From Ruminococcus sp. (GTDB lineage: Bacteria; Bacillota; Clostridia; Oscillospirales; Ruminococcaceae), in NCBI GenBank assembly GCA_017470535.1, contig JAFUYP010000076.1, positions 24,564 to 88,563 on the forward strand: 64,000 bases of DNA, read 5' to 3'. Below, one piece after another: positions 56,085 to 64,000 of the stretch. Below the pieces are notes generated by a model, which did not search any database, was not told the origin of the DNA, and saw nothing but the letters and a program-made list of their open reading frames with translations. Each line of letters begins with the position of its first letter. The first letter of the stretch is position 1. The position numbers and the translations under genes were made by a program.

Positions 56085-58367
56085 GTGAAATCATTAAGAT
56101 CTAAAATTATGGTGGCAATGCTTGCTGTAACAATCATTACCTCTATTATCATAATACTTATATTCATGGTGTATGTAAAGATGTCGGGCAAGACTGCTGT
56201 TGAGAGCTTTGTGCCGGCGGTGGCATTCGATATGTCACGAAGTATCGAAAAGACGGTCGATGGCTATGGCTATAATGTTGCAAAGATAGCCGGCAGATTA
56301 GGCTCAAACACCACCCCTGCAAAGGTAAAGCCTGAGTTTGACAATAATGTTTACAGGAGTATCGCAGTATACTCCGCCGCCGGTGTTTTGAAAGAAAACT
56401 CCGAAGAGGTCGCATCTAAGATAATAGATGAGAAAACGCTTCAGCTCGCACTTCAGGGAGAGCCGGGCGTGCATAACGGCTCTGTCACAGAGTATCAGGG
56501 CAAGTATTATATCCCGTATGTGTGCAAGATAGGCAACGCATCTACCTATAATTCCGACGTTATCGGCGTGGCTGTCTGCCTTGATGAAGTGCAGGACGAG
56601 ATGAACAAGGTGTCAAGCGTCGCAAAGACAGACATCTCGCTGCTTATTGACAACAAGAATGTCATCCTTACATCGGATAATGCACTTATTGAGACCGGTA
56701 CTGATATATCATCAGACGGCAAGCTCGAAGAGTTCAATGATACCTTTACCAAGCTCGTCGGTGATGATGATGACCATGCAGAGAGCTGCCTTATAGACGG
56801 CAAGCAGAAGATACTTGCTGCCGAAAGCATCTCCGCTATATCGGCGCAGCTTATATGTTACAGCAGTACCGATGTGTTCATGGGTATACAAAGATCCACA
56901 TACTTTATCATATTAGGGACGGCAGTAATTCTTTTAGCAGGTACTGTAATAACAGCAGTGCGCTTTTCAAAGAGCATATCGAAGCCTATCGCATCTACTA
57001 CCGACCGTATCAGAAAGCTCGCACAGGGCAACCTTACCGAGCCTGTTGATGTGTGGTATTCAAAGGACGAGCTGGGAATCCTTACCAACTCGCTTGAAGA
57101 AACTATCTTCTCGCTAAGACAGTATATCACTATTATAACCACATCGCTGACCCAGATCTCTGAGGGCGATATGTCAAACAGAATGGAAGGCAACTTCAAG
57201 GGCGATTTCGTAAAGATAAAGGATACCTTCAATCATATCTTAGAAGCGCTGTCTGATACATTTATGTCTATCAATACCGCTGCCGAGCAGGTAAACTCGG
57301 GCGCTACATCGGTGTCAAATTCCGCACAGGTGCTGTCGCAGGGCTCTACCCGTCAGGCAAGCTCGGTAGAGGAGCTGTCCGCAACGCTCAACGGCGTTTC
57401 CAAGCAGATAAGACAGAACTCCGACGACGCTAAGAACGCATATAATATAGTTTCCGATAATACATCGGCTATCAATAACTGCAACGACGATATGACCAAT
57501 ATGCTCTCGGCTATGGATCAGATCACCGAGGCAACAGACGAGATCTCCAAGATCATCAAGGTCATAGACGAGATCTCCTTCCAGACGAATATCTTAGCGC
57601 TCAACGCAGCGGTCGAGGCGGCAAGAGAGGGCTCCAAGGGCTTCGGCGTCGTAGCAGACGAAGTAAGACGACTCGCATCACGTTCCGCAGAGGCTGCAAA
57701 GCAGACCTCACAGCTTATCGAAAACTCAACAAATGCTGTAAACAGGGGCTCTGAGATAGCTAAGGAGACCGCAAGATCGCTCGAAGAGATAGTTGAAGGC
57801 TCCGATACGATACAGGGTCTTGTCAAGAACATCACAGACGCATCGGAAGCACAGGCTGAGGCTATCGTGCAGATCAATACCGGCGTTGACCAGATCAGTG
57901 CCGTTGTTGCGAATAACACCGCAGCCGCAGTCGGCATAGCGTCCGCAAGTGAGGAGCTTTCGGGTCAGTCGCTGGTACTCAAGAACATGATAGCAAGATT
58001 CAGGCTTTCAGGCAACGCAGGCGGCGGTGAGTCTGTCCTGACAAGGAGCAAGTTTGACTACGGCGACCATGATGACGATATGGAAGCGCCTGTACACGCA
58101 TCATCTATATCCAGGTTCGACTACCCCGATGATGACGAGGACGAGCCGGCAGCACCGGCACAGGGCACATCGAAATTTGACTACCCTGATGATGACGATG
58201 GACCGGCAGCAGCACCCTCCGGCGTGTCGAAGTTTGACTACCCGGACGATGATGACGATGTTCCTCCTCCGCCGCCCTCGAAATTCGTGTATCCCGACGA
58301 CGAGGATTTTGGCTCGGAAGAGGACGACATAACTATCGACCTTGACGACGAGGACGACAAATACTGA
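56085..58367 (+). CDS. Methyl-accepting chemotaxis protein with acidic repeat tail, 760 aa
   Basis: An N-terminal membrane helix, an extracellular Cache-like sensor domain (about residues 40-260), a second membrane helix (about 272-290), HAMP (about 292-345) and the signalling domain with the hairpin tip KVIDEISFQTNILALNAAVE (about 485-505). The final 110 residues are unusual: four or five copies of a (S)KFDYPDDDD unit separated by Ala/Pro linkers, ending in DDITIDLDDEDDKY. GTG 56085 with GGAGGG eight bases upstream is the start. No che genes are adjacent. The tail may recruit a partner; this is inference. Confidence 0.92.
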   Translation: MKSLRSKIMVAMLAVTIITSIIIILIFMVYVKMSGKTAVESFVPAVAFDMSRSIEKTVDGYGYNVAKIAGRLGSNTTPAKVKPEFDNNVYRSIAVYSAAGVLKENSEEVASKIIDEKTLQLALQGEPGVHNGSVTEYQGKYYIPYVCKIGNASTYNSDVIGVAVCLDEVQDEMNKVSSVAKTDISLLIDNKNVILTSDNALIETGTDISSDGKLEEFNDTFTKLVGDDDDHAESCLIDGKQKILAAESISAISAQLICYSSTDVFMGIQRSTYFIILGTAVILLAGTVITAVRFSKSISKPIASTTDRIRKLAQGNLTEPVDVWYSKDELGILTNSLEETIFSLRQYITIITTSLTQISEGDMSNRMEGNFKGDFVKIKDTFNHILEALSDTFMSINTAAEQVNSGATSVSNSAQVLSQGSTRQASSVEELSATLNGVSKQIRQNSDDAKNAYNIVSDNTSAINNCNDDMTNMLSAMDQITEATDEISKIIKVIDEISFQTNILALNAAVEAAREGSKGFGVVADEVRRLASRSAEAAKQTSQLIENSTNAVNRGSEIAKETARSLEEIVEGSDTIQGLVKNITDASEAQAEAIVQINTGVDQISAVVANNTAAAVGIASASEELSGQSLVLKNMIARFRLSGNAGGGESVLTRSKFDYGDHDDDMEAPVHASSISRFDYPDDDEDEPAAPAQGTSKFDYPDDDDGPAAAPSGVSKFDYPDDDDDVPPPPPSKFVYPDDEDFGSEEDDITIDLDDEDDKY

Positions 58368-58423
58368 TGATAAGAGGTGAGAGGTAGGTGCCTCTTGCCT
58401 CTTTTTGGGTAAGGAGTGGTGGA

Positions 58424-58684
58424 ATGGATAATGTAGCTTACCTGTCAAACGACAGCCGCTTTACATCATTTAAGTGCAAAGGGGAAACAATACGCTTCAA
58501 AACATCACCAAGCCTTGAATGCTATACCGACAGCAAGGAATGGGATAACGGATAAATCGTAGTAAACGCTGTGTATAACGGCGTCGAAACAGAAGAATAT
58601 ATCGACCTGTGCCCGATACTTCAGGATCTGTGTATAGACCCGGACGAGTTCCTGCATGGCGTGGAAAGGGTGAAGATAGTGTGA
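58424..58684 (+). pseudogene. Small gene interrupted by one in-frame TAA
   Basis: From ATG 58424 an 87-codon frame reads MDNVAYLSNDSRF ... KGETIRFKTSPSLECYTDSK ... NG, then TAA (58553-58555), then IVVNAVYNGVETEEYIDLCPILQDLCIDPDEFLHGVERVKIV and TGA. Both halves have protein-like composition and continue in the same frame, so a single base change probably broke the gene. AAGGAGTGGTGGA precedes the ATG. The stop overlaps the GTG start of the next gene. The family is not recognised, though small proteins of this form are common in Ruminococcus-like genomes by my recollection. Confidence 0.65.
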
Positions 58685-59481
58685 ATATCAAACAGATCAT
58701 TCCGTTTTTGGATGAGAATAAAAAAGACATAAAAGTCCATTGTGGAATTGGTACTAAGAAGCTTAATGAACCTGTAGAGGTTTTTATGAAAGGTGAATTT
58801 GAGGAGTGGCAGGCGCACCAGACCAAAAAGAATTTTGGCAGAAAATATATACTGTCATTAGCTTATATGTCCAAAGATGAATGGTTATTTGTTGGCTTGT
58901 ATGAAAGTTTGTCTGTTAAAGAATGTACTGATGGAAGAAATGGTTTTTTATATGAAACAAAGCTGTCTGAAATTGGTAGGGAATTTATTGGTAAGCTTAT
59001 TATAAGATTTGAAAAGAAATTCAGGGCATCATATCTGTGCCTTGAAAAATATATTGATAGTTTGCAGGTCGTTGAAATAAAAAGAGAAGTTTTGAAACCG
59101 AGTTTCCCCGGTTATGATAAGGTCAATGTCACATGGGAGGAACTAAGCACGAGAATTGACACCGAATCGTGGAAAACAGCTCTTGAAAACCTTAAAGGCG
59201 TGTATCTTATCACGGATACAAAGACCGGAAAGAGGTATGTAGGTTCAGCAAGCGGAGAAAAGATGTTATGGGGGCGTTGGAAAGACTATATAAATTTCGG
59301 TCACGGCGGAAATGTTGAATTAAAAGATCTAAAATTTGAATATATCAAAGAGAATTTCACATACTCCATACTGGAAATATTCAAAGCAACAACAGATGTT
59401 GATACCATAATCAAAAGAGAAACATGGTGGAAAGATGTTCTGCTGACAAGAGAAAAGAAATTTGGATATAACAATAATTAG
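58681..59481 (+). CDS. GIY-YIG nuclease-domain protein, 266 aa
   Basis: An N-terminal domain of about 165 residues of unknown type (RKYILSLAYMSKDEWLFVGLYE, GREFIGKLIIRFEKKFRAS) is joined to a C-terminal GIY-YIG-like nuclease core: GVYLITDTKTGKRYVGSAS, the following Arg/Trp helix GRWKDYINFGH, and the catalytic Glu candidate in IIKRETWWKDVL. GTG 58681 is chosen because it overlaps the preceding stop (GTGA) and follows AAAGGGTGAAG; the longer frame reads through the interrupted gene. The gene is clearly more AT-rich than its neighbours, which suggests recent transfer. It could be a restriction-type or homing nuclease. Confidence 0.8.
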   Translation: MNIKQIIPFLDENKKDIKVHCGIGTKKLNEPVEVFMKGEFEEWQAHQTKKNFGRKYILSLAYMSKDEWLFVGLYESLSVKECTDGRNGFLYETKLSEIGREFIGKLIIRFEKKFRASYLCLEKYIDSLQVVEIKREVLKPSFPGYDKVNVTWEELSTRIDTESWKTALENLKGVYLITDTKTGKRYVGSASGEKMLWGRWKDYINFGHGGNVELKDLKFEYIKENFTYSILEIFKATTDVDTIIKRETWWKDVLLTREKKFGYNNN

Positions 59482-59496
59482 AAAGGACTTGATAAA

Positions 59497-60576
59497 ATGA
59501 AAAGACGTATAGGTATTCTCACCAGCGGCGGCGACTGCCCGGGACTTAATGCTACCATAAGGGGCGTTGCAAAGGCAGTCTATCACCAGTTCGGCGACGA
59601 TGCACAGATAGTCGGCATCAATGACGGCTACTTCGGGCTTATCAATAATATGTGCAAGGAGATGCAGCCCTCCGATTTCTCGGGTATACTCACCACGGGC
59701 GGCACTATCTTCGGCACAAAAAGAACGCCCTTTAAAATGATGCAGGTCGTTGAGGACGATAAGGTGGATAAGGTCAAGGAGATGAAGGCTACCTATAAAA
59801 AGCAGAAGCTCGACTGCCTGCTCACCCTCGGCGGCAACGGCACGCATAAGACCGCAAACCTGCTCTCCGAGGAGGGTCTTAACGTTATAGGCCTGCCAAA
59901 GACTATTGATAACGATATATGGGGCACATCAGTTACGTTCGGATTCCATACGGCAGTCGATATTGCAACGGACGTTATCGACAGACTGCATACCACTGCT
60001 AACTCCCACGGGCGTATACTCTGCGCCGAGATAATGGGCAACAAGGCAGGCTGGCTCACACTTTATGCAGGCGTTGCAGGCGGCGCTGATATAATCGTAC
60101 TGCCTGAGATACCTTACGACATAGAAAAGCTCGCACAGACCTGTGTAAAGAGAAACGAGGAGGGCAAGAAGTTCTCTATCATCGCAGTCGCAGAGGGGGC
60201 TTTTGATAAGAAGGAAGCCAAGATGAAGAAAAAAGAGCGTGCTGCAAAGCGTGCTGAGGAGGGTATCACGACAGCCACCACAAGGATAGCTGCGAATATT
60301 CAGAATATGACAGGCTACGAAACAAGAGTCTGCGTGCCCGGACATATGCTCAGAGGCGGCAGCCCGTCGGCTTACGACAGAGTGCTTGCAACGCAGTTCG
60401 GTACATATGCAGCAAAGCTGATAGCCGATGAAAACTACGGCAGAGCAGTTGCTATGATAGAATCAAGGGTAGGCTCGAATCTGCTCAGAGATGTAGCAGG
60501 CAAGACAAAGTTCGTTCCTGCCGATGACCAGATGGTAATGGCTGCAAGAGCGCTCGGAATATCCTTCGGAGATTAA
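59497..60576 (+). CDS. pfkA: 6-phosphofructokinase, 359 aa
   Basis: Phosphorylates fructose 6-phosphate in glycolysis. The N-terminal GGDCPGLNATIRG (residues 10-22), catalytic PKTIDNDI with the base Asp and FGFHTAVDIATDVIDRLH, and the C-terminal GYETRVCVPGHMLRGGSPSAYDR are typical. The phosphoryl-donor loop reads LGGNGTHKTA rather than GGDGS (ATP enzymes) or GGDD (PPi enzymes); the glycine favours ATP, while Asn in place of Asp is unusual. AGAAAGGAC precedes the ATG. Donor specificity needs assay. Confidence 0.93.
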   Translation: MKRRIGILTSGGDCPGLNATIRGVAKAVYHQFGDDAQIVGINDGYFGLINNMCKEMQPSDFSGILTTGGTIFGTKRTPFKMMQVVEDDKVDKVKEMKATYKKQKLDCLLTLGGNGTHKTANLLSEEGLNVIGLPKTIDNDIWGTSVTFGFHTAVDIATDVIDRLHTTANSHGRILCAEIMGNKAGWLTLYAGVAGGADIIVLPEIPYDIEKLAQTCVKRNEEGKKFSIIAVAEGAFDKKEAKMKKKERAAKRAEEGITTATTRIAANIQNMTGYETRVCVPGHMLRGGSPSAYDRVLATQFGTYAAKLIADENYGRAVAMIESRVGSNLLRDVAGKTKFVPADDQMVMAARALGISFGD

Positions 60577-60584
60577 GGCAACAC

Positions 60585-60621
60585 AAAGGGGTATCGTGTA
60601 AAAGCGATACCCCTTTTCTTT
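60585..60621. terminator. Bidirectional terminator between pfkA and dpaB
   Basis: AAAGGGGTATCG pairs with CGATACCCCTTT, followed by a T-rich run; the minus-strand dpaB stop touches its edge. Confidence 0.85.
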
Positions 60622-61193
60622 TATATCATCGGCTGTATCTGCCTGCGCTCAAGCGCACACATCACCGTGTCGTAGAGCTTTGTCATGTCAGCGACTGCCG
60701 AGAAAGGCTTTTTGTCCGCATCGTCCTGCCTGTACGGAACGAAATAGTAATTCCTCATATTCTGCAACTGCCCGATATTTTTGGCACACGCCGCAAGCGC
60801 ATCGTTGGTCGATATTGCTATCACGACGGGACGCTGATTTCTTACATGGCTTTTTACCGCCATAGTCACCGGCGTGTCAGTTATCCCGAGTGCGAGCTTG
60901 GCAGCGGTGTTCGCTGTACACGGCGCAACGATCAGTATATCGAACATCTTCTTAGGTCCTATCGGCTCGGCGTCCTCTATCGTTTTTATGACTTTTTTGC
61001 CGCATATATCTTCAAGCCGTTTTATGTGGTCAGCTGCCTTGCCGAAGCGTGTATCCGTGCCTGCCGCATTGAAGCTCATCACAGGCGTTGTGTCTATGCC
61101 CTTATGTGTAAGCTCTTCAAGGGCTGAAAACGCTTTTTCAAACGTGCAGAACGACCCTGTCATCGCAAAGCCTGCTTTTATCCTTTCATTCAC
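60621..61193 (-). CDS. dpaB: Dipicolinate synthase subunit B, 190 aa
   Basis: Flavoprotein-fold subunit that with DpaA makes dipicolinic acid in the mother cell during sporulation. The N-terminal GFAMTGSFCTFEKA (residues 8-21), VAPCTANTAAKLALGITDTPVTMAVKSHVRN (about 86-117) and VIAISTNDALAACAKNIGQLQN are family hallmarks. It overlaps dpaA by four bases. Its presence is strong evidence for a spore-forming lineage. Confidence 0.95.
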   Translation of the reverse strand: MNERIKAGFAMTGSFCTFEKAFSALEELTHKGIDTTPVMSFNAAGTDTRFGKAADHIKRLEDICGKKVIKTIEDAEPIGPKKMFDILIVAPCTANTAAKLALGITDTPVTMAVKSHVRNQRPVVIAISTNDALAACAKNIGQLQNMRNYYFVPYRQDDADKKPFSAVADMTKLYDTVMCALERRQIQPMI

Positions 61194-61987
61194 CGTTCAC
61201 CCTCCTTATCATTCAAGAGTATCTCCTTAACTGTGTCTGCTATATATTCTCCGCTTGTTATCGGGGCGCATTTTCCGGGTAAGCCCGGGGCGTGGACGAA
61301 TCTCCTTTGCAGCTCAGCCGCTGCCTGCCTGTCTATACCGAATGGGAAAGACGCTATCTCGATAAACAGAGCATCGGGCTTTGACCTTTCTATCTCCCTT
61401 TTGCCTATTATCTGCGACGGCACTGTGTTGACGACAATGTCAGCGTTTTGTATGACATCGCCTATGTGACCGATGTCCACAGCGCCGCAGCCGGAGGCTT
61501 TCGCACTCTCACGCTGTAAGGGGGCTCTTGCGGCGATGACAGCTTTAGCCCCCAGCAAAGAGAACAGCCTTGCGCACTGGCTCGCACAGCAGCCGTAGCC
61601 TGTTATCAGGACATTGCTGCCGCTTATCACTCTGTCGGTGTCACGAATGGCTATCCCGATGACGCCCTCGGCGGTCGGTAAGGCATTTCGGACTTTAAGG
61701 GCATCATCATCGGCGTAATCCTTTACTCTGTAACCACGGCTCTCAAAAAATGCCCTGACGCTCTCGGGTATCCTGCCGCCTAAGACAAGTGCGCCGTCTT
61801 TGAGCGTGCGGCAGACCGTTTCAAAGCTGCCCTCGTTTGCAAGCATAGGAATAAACAGCACATCGCACCCGGCAGCCCCGGACGAGGGAAACTCAAATTC
61901 TTTTACTGTAAAATATCTTTTAAGGGCATTTATAGCCGCACTCTGCCGCCTGTCGCCCTTAACAGCTGAAATAGTTATATCACTCAT
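61190..61987 (-). CDS. dpaA: Dipicolinate synthase subunit A, 265 aa
   Basis: Rossmann-fold oxidoreductase subunit of dipicolinate synthase. The NAD(P)-binding loop is VLITGYGCCASQCARLFSLLGAKA (about residues 126-149), and the conserved C-terminal APGLPGKCAPITSGEYIADT is intact. The N-terminal third is more variable than usual (GAAGCDVLFIPMLANEG). It is the first gene of the pair, with dpaB coupled by ATGA. A sporulation-specific promoter is expected upstream (61988-62060), but I cannot recognise one with confidence. Confidence 0.93.
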   Translation of the reverse strand: MSDITISAVKGDRRQSAAINALKRYFTVKEFEFPSSGAAGCDVLFIPMLANEGSFETVCRTLKDGALVLGGRIPESVRAFFESRGYRVKDYADDDALKVRNALPTAEGVIGIAIRDTDRVISGSNVLITGYGCCASQCARLFSLLGAKAVIAARAPLQRESAKASGCGAVDIGHIGDVIQNADIVVNTVPSQIIGKREIERSKPDALFIEIASFPFGIDRQAAAELQRRFVHAPGLPGKCAPITSGEYIADTVKEILLNDKEGER

Positions 61988-62078
61988 AGTCTGTATCCTT
62001 TCTTTTTTATATAACTATGCATAGCAGCAGGGAAGTGTTATTTTGCATCGTTTGCAGTATTTTGTAATATAATAGTCA

Positions 62079-62108
62079 TTGACAACAGCCCCCTTTTTGG
62101 ATTATAAT
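62079..62108 (+). promoter_or_regulatory. Promoter upstream of the 62356 gene
   Basis: TTGACA (62079-62084), an 18-base spacer and TATAAT (62103-62108). The predicted leader is about 240 bases and holds repeats rather than a recognisable riboswitch. Confidence 0.65.
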
Positions 62109-62130
62109 ATTAATATAACCTTGCTTTTTC

Positions 62131-62330
62131 AATGCACAATTCACAATGCACAATTGATGTGGTGGGCTTCGCCCACTGCTTTTAAAAGCGGCTGCACCGC
62201 TTGAATTGACAATTAGCAGTCTGTAATTGTGATTTGTCATAGCACATATTGTATTATGTATTGATAATTGTTGATTGATAAATCAGCCGCCTTCGGCGGT
62301 TCGCCCGATATGGCAAGCATTGTGCATTAA
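62131..62330. repeat. Intergenic repeat: CAATGCACAA units and GC hairpins
   Basis: CAATGCACAA units, the hairpin GTGGGCTTCGCCCAC (62162-62176), a GCGGCTGCACCGC stem, and GCCGCCTTCGGCGG lie in one stretch, mirroring 21731-21803. No ORF is supported in the 61988-62355 gap. Confidence 0.8.
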
Positions 62331-62355
62331 ATAATCATACAAAGGGGGAGATCAT

Positions 62356-62958
62356 ATGAGCAGGATAAAGGCGGTATGTATAGGCAGACAGTATGCCTCG
62401 GGCGGGAGCGAGATAGGCAGGATAGTTGCAAGAAAGCTCCAGGCTAAGTGCTATGACCATGAGATAGTCAATATGGCGATAGAGCGCAGCGGTATCAGCA
62501 AGGAAGACTTTGAAAAGTATGAGGAATCTGTCATCAGTCCGCTGCACGCACCTATATCATTCAGAATGGGCGCTAACAGACACCTTGATATATCCGAGAG
62601 GATATTCCGTGCAGAGGGCGATATTATCTGTGAGATAGCAGATAAAGAGCCGATCGTCGTGTTTGTCGGCAGGTGTGCGGATTTTGTACTTAGAAACCGT
62701 GTCAGGACACTTGATGTGTATATATACTCAGATATGGAAAAGCGTATGGATAAGGCTATCACCAAGTACGGCGTATCTCAGGACGAGGTGGAGCAGGTCA
62801 TAAAGCGCTTTGACAAAAAGAGAGCGTATTTCTATGATACCAATACCAACAAGCACTGGGGCGACAAGTCCTGCTATGATCTTTGTATAGACAGCGGCAA
62901 GCTCGGCTACGAAACTACTGCCAGCATAATCGCCGCAATAGTCAGGGCAAGCGAATGA
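62356..62958 (+). CDS. Cytidylate kinase-like P-loop protein, 200 aa
   Basis: A cytidylate-kinase-like family member (PF13189 type). The N-terminal phosphate-binding region reads [20 protein letters not shown] (residues 9-28), a variant P-loop typical of this family, followed by [14 protein letters not shown] (about 98-111) and the lid region [11 protein letters not shown] with conserved basic residues; [29 protein letters not shown] near the C-terminus is the family's strongest block. True CMP kinase activity is uncertain. GGGGGAG precedes the ATG. Confidence 0.88.
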   Translation: MSRIKAVCIGRQYASGGSEIGRIVARKLQAKCYDHEIVNMAIERSGISKEDFEKYEESVISPLHAPISFRMGANRHLDISERIFRAEGDIICEIADKEPIVVFVGRCADFVLRNRVRTLDVYIYSDMEKRMDKAITKYGVSQDEVEQVIKRFDKKRAYFYDTNTNKHWGDKSCYDLCIDSGKLGYETTASIIAAIVRASE

Positions 62959-62986
62959 CAATTTAACTCAGAAAGCAGTGATGAAG

Positions 62987-63949
62987 ATGTGCGATGAAAC
63001 TATCTCGCAGAGGGTGTCGGAGATAACCGACAAGATACTCTCGGATTATTCGGGCGAGCGGACGATAGACGGCTCATGCCCTTTCGACCAGCCGGATAAG
63101 AAGATAATAATAGATATGCTCGGAAAGCTCCAGATAATAGTTTTTCCGGGGCATTTCAAGAACTATAACTATAAGGTGTATACGCAGCGCTCGGGGCTGT
63201 CTATGCTGCTCGAGGACGTTATGTTCAACCTCAAAAAGCAGATAAGCCTTGTCATAGGCTTTGATGAAAGATATGCGCCCTTTGACAACGAAGCAAAAAA
63301 CGACGTTGCAGCGGAGCTTGCGCTTGAATTTTTAGACAAGATACCGAGTATCCGTGAATATATCGAAACTGACGTTCAGGCGGCATTTGACGGCGACCCG
63401 GCGGCATTCAACAAGGACGAGATAATCTATTCCTACCCGGGGCTGTATGCGATATTCGTAAACCGTATAGCGCACGAGCTGTGGCTTTTAGGTGTTCCGA
63501 TGCTGCCGAGGATAATGACAGAGCACGCCCACAGCCTGACAGGTATAGATATACACCCGGGGGCTACAATAGGGAAGTATTTCTTTATCGACCACGGCAC
63601 AGGCATAGTTATCGGTGAAACGACTGAGATAGGCGACAATGTCAAGATATATCAGGGCGTTACGCTGGGCGCACTTTCGACAAGAGGCGGTCAGAGCCTT
63701 AGAAACAAAAAGCGTCACCCGACTATCATGGACAATGTAACGATATATTCGGGAGCGTCTATCCTGGGCGGTGATACTGTGATAGGCAGAGATGTGGTAA
63801 TCGGCGGTAATGCGTTCATAACAAAGAGCATAGCAGCCGGTGCAAAGGTAAGCATCAAGAATCAGGAGCTGAGATACAATTACGACTCAGCTCATCCGGT
63901 AGAGCAGTGCGAGGTCGGCGACGGCAACGACTGGTTCTATGTGATATAG
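62987..63949 (+). CDS. cysE: Serine O-acetyltransferase, about 320 aa
   Basis: Transfers acetyl from acetyl-CoA to serine, the first step of cysteine synthesis. The C-terminal left-handed beta-helix shows hexapeptide repeats: [50 protein letters not shown], with the catalytic His pair, then [29 protein letters not shown]. The N-terminal 150 residues are helical and longer than in short SATs, like the EpsC/plant-type form. Candidate starts are 62981 and 62987; neither has a strong ribosome binding site. It lies 19-28 bases after the kinase-like gene. Confidence 0.94.
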   Translation: MCDETISQRVSEITDKILSDYSGERTIDGSCPFDQPDKKIIIDMLGKLQIIVFPGHFKNYNYKVYTQRSGLSMLLEDVMFNLKKQISLVIGFDERYAPFDNEAKNDVAAELALEFLDKIPSIREYIETDVQAAFDGDPAAFNKDEIIYSYPGLYAIFVNRIAHELWLLGVPMLPRIMTEHAHSLTGIDIHPGATIGKYFFIDHGTGIVIGETTEIGDNVKIYQGVTLGALSTRGGQSLRNKKRHPTIMDNVTIYSGASILGGDTVIGRDVVIGGNAFITKSIAAGAKVSIKNQELRYNYDSAHPVEQCEVGDGNDWFYVI

Positions 63950-63956
63950 TAAAAAT

Positions 63957-63980
63957 GCCTTCCCCGGGGAAGGCTTTTTT
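63957..63980 (+). terminator. Terminator of cysE
   Basis: GCCTTCCCC pairs with GGGGAAGGC and is followed by six T residues. Confidence 0.85.
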
Positions 63981-64000
63981 ATTTGGCTGATATTTCCTTA

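Noticed and set aside
60573-60586. TTAAGGCAACAC near pfkA as a fourth palindromic-element end
   Set aside because: Only about 12 bases match, with no second end or inner arm nearby; it runs straight into the pfkA terminator.

Overview
The window looks like a chromosomal segment of an anaerobic, sporulation-lineage Firmicute, most likely a Ruminococcus-like member of the Oscillospiraceae. The pointers are consensus TTGACA/TATAAT promoters, strong GGAGG ribosome binding sites, lipid II amidation genes (murT/gatD), dipicolinate synthase genes (dpaA/dpaB), a Na+-type F-ATPase c subunit, a short MetH paired with a RACo-type reactivase, and glycogen/starch enzymes. The genus is an inference from gene content; no rRNA or tRNA gene was found.

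Layout. 1-3200 is a mobile-element scar: an intact large serine recombinase runs into a second serine recombinase that has lost its catalytic domain, followed by an antisense tyrosine-recombinase remnant. 3249-10782 is one minus-strand operon of seven genes (pyrB, HIT protein, comEC, holA, rnmV, an MBOAT acyltransferase and its DHHW partner) behind a TTGAAA/TATAAT promoter. 10897-14036 holds a lipoprotein gene and the murT-gatD operon. 14079-21517 is mostly minus strand: an efflux adaptor, hemW, two membrane proteins, lepA, a leucine-rich-repeat surface protein, aquaporin Z and a small acidic protein. 21806-25905 holds rsmE, a probable small RNA, a three-domain ComEA-like DNA receptor and glgA. 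26209-31569 is an accessory stretch of unrecognised membrane, secreted and coiled-coil proteins plus a convergent RNA/peptide locus with the layout of a type I toxin-antitoxin. 31829-38860 is the complete F1Fo ATP synthase operon (I-B-E-F-H-A-G-D-C). 39014-42940 is metH with its reactivase. 43364-49720 carries a MoxR-like ATPase, a GH13 enzyme, an asparaginase, a serine hydrolase, mntP and a membrane protein. 49987-55931 has typA, a three-gene GlpA/GlpB/DUF1667 oxidoreductase operon and a polysaccharide deacetylase. 56085-63949 has a chemoreceptor with an acidic repeat tail, an interrupted small gene coupled to a GIY-YIG nuclease, pfkA, dpaAB, a cytidylate-kinase-like protein and a serine acetyltransferase.

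How the genes fit together. The MetH lacks an activation domain and the adjacent ferredoxin/ASKHA protein probably replaces it. The c subunit carries two carboxylates, which suggests Na+ coupling. ComEC and ComEA together suggest a DNA-uptake apparatus, but the ComEC nuclease-like domain has lost its metal motif. The MBOAT/DHHW pair has lost the signature residues of both proteins.

Non-coding structure. Three copies of a palindromic 172-192 bp element with ends GGCAACACCGCACGACC lie at 23939, 42971 and 46248. A second intergenic family built on GTGCATTG units and short GC-rich hairpins occurs at 21731, 28631, 36925 and 62131. The most interesting locus is 27117-27502, where a pseudoknot-forming RNA with a perfect promoter converges on a 32-residue hydrophobic peptide gene, with several short complementary segments between the two predicted transcripts.
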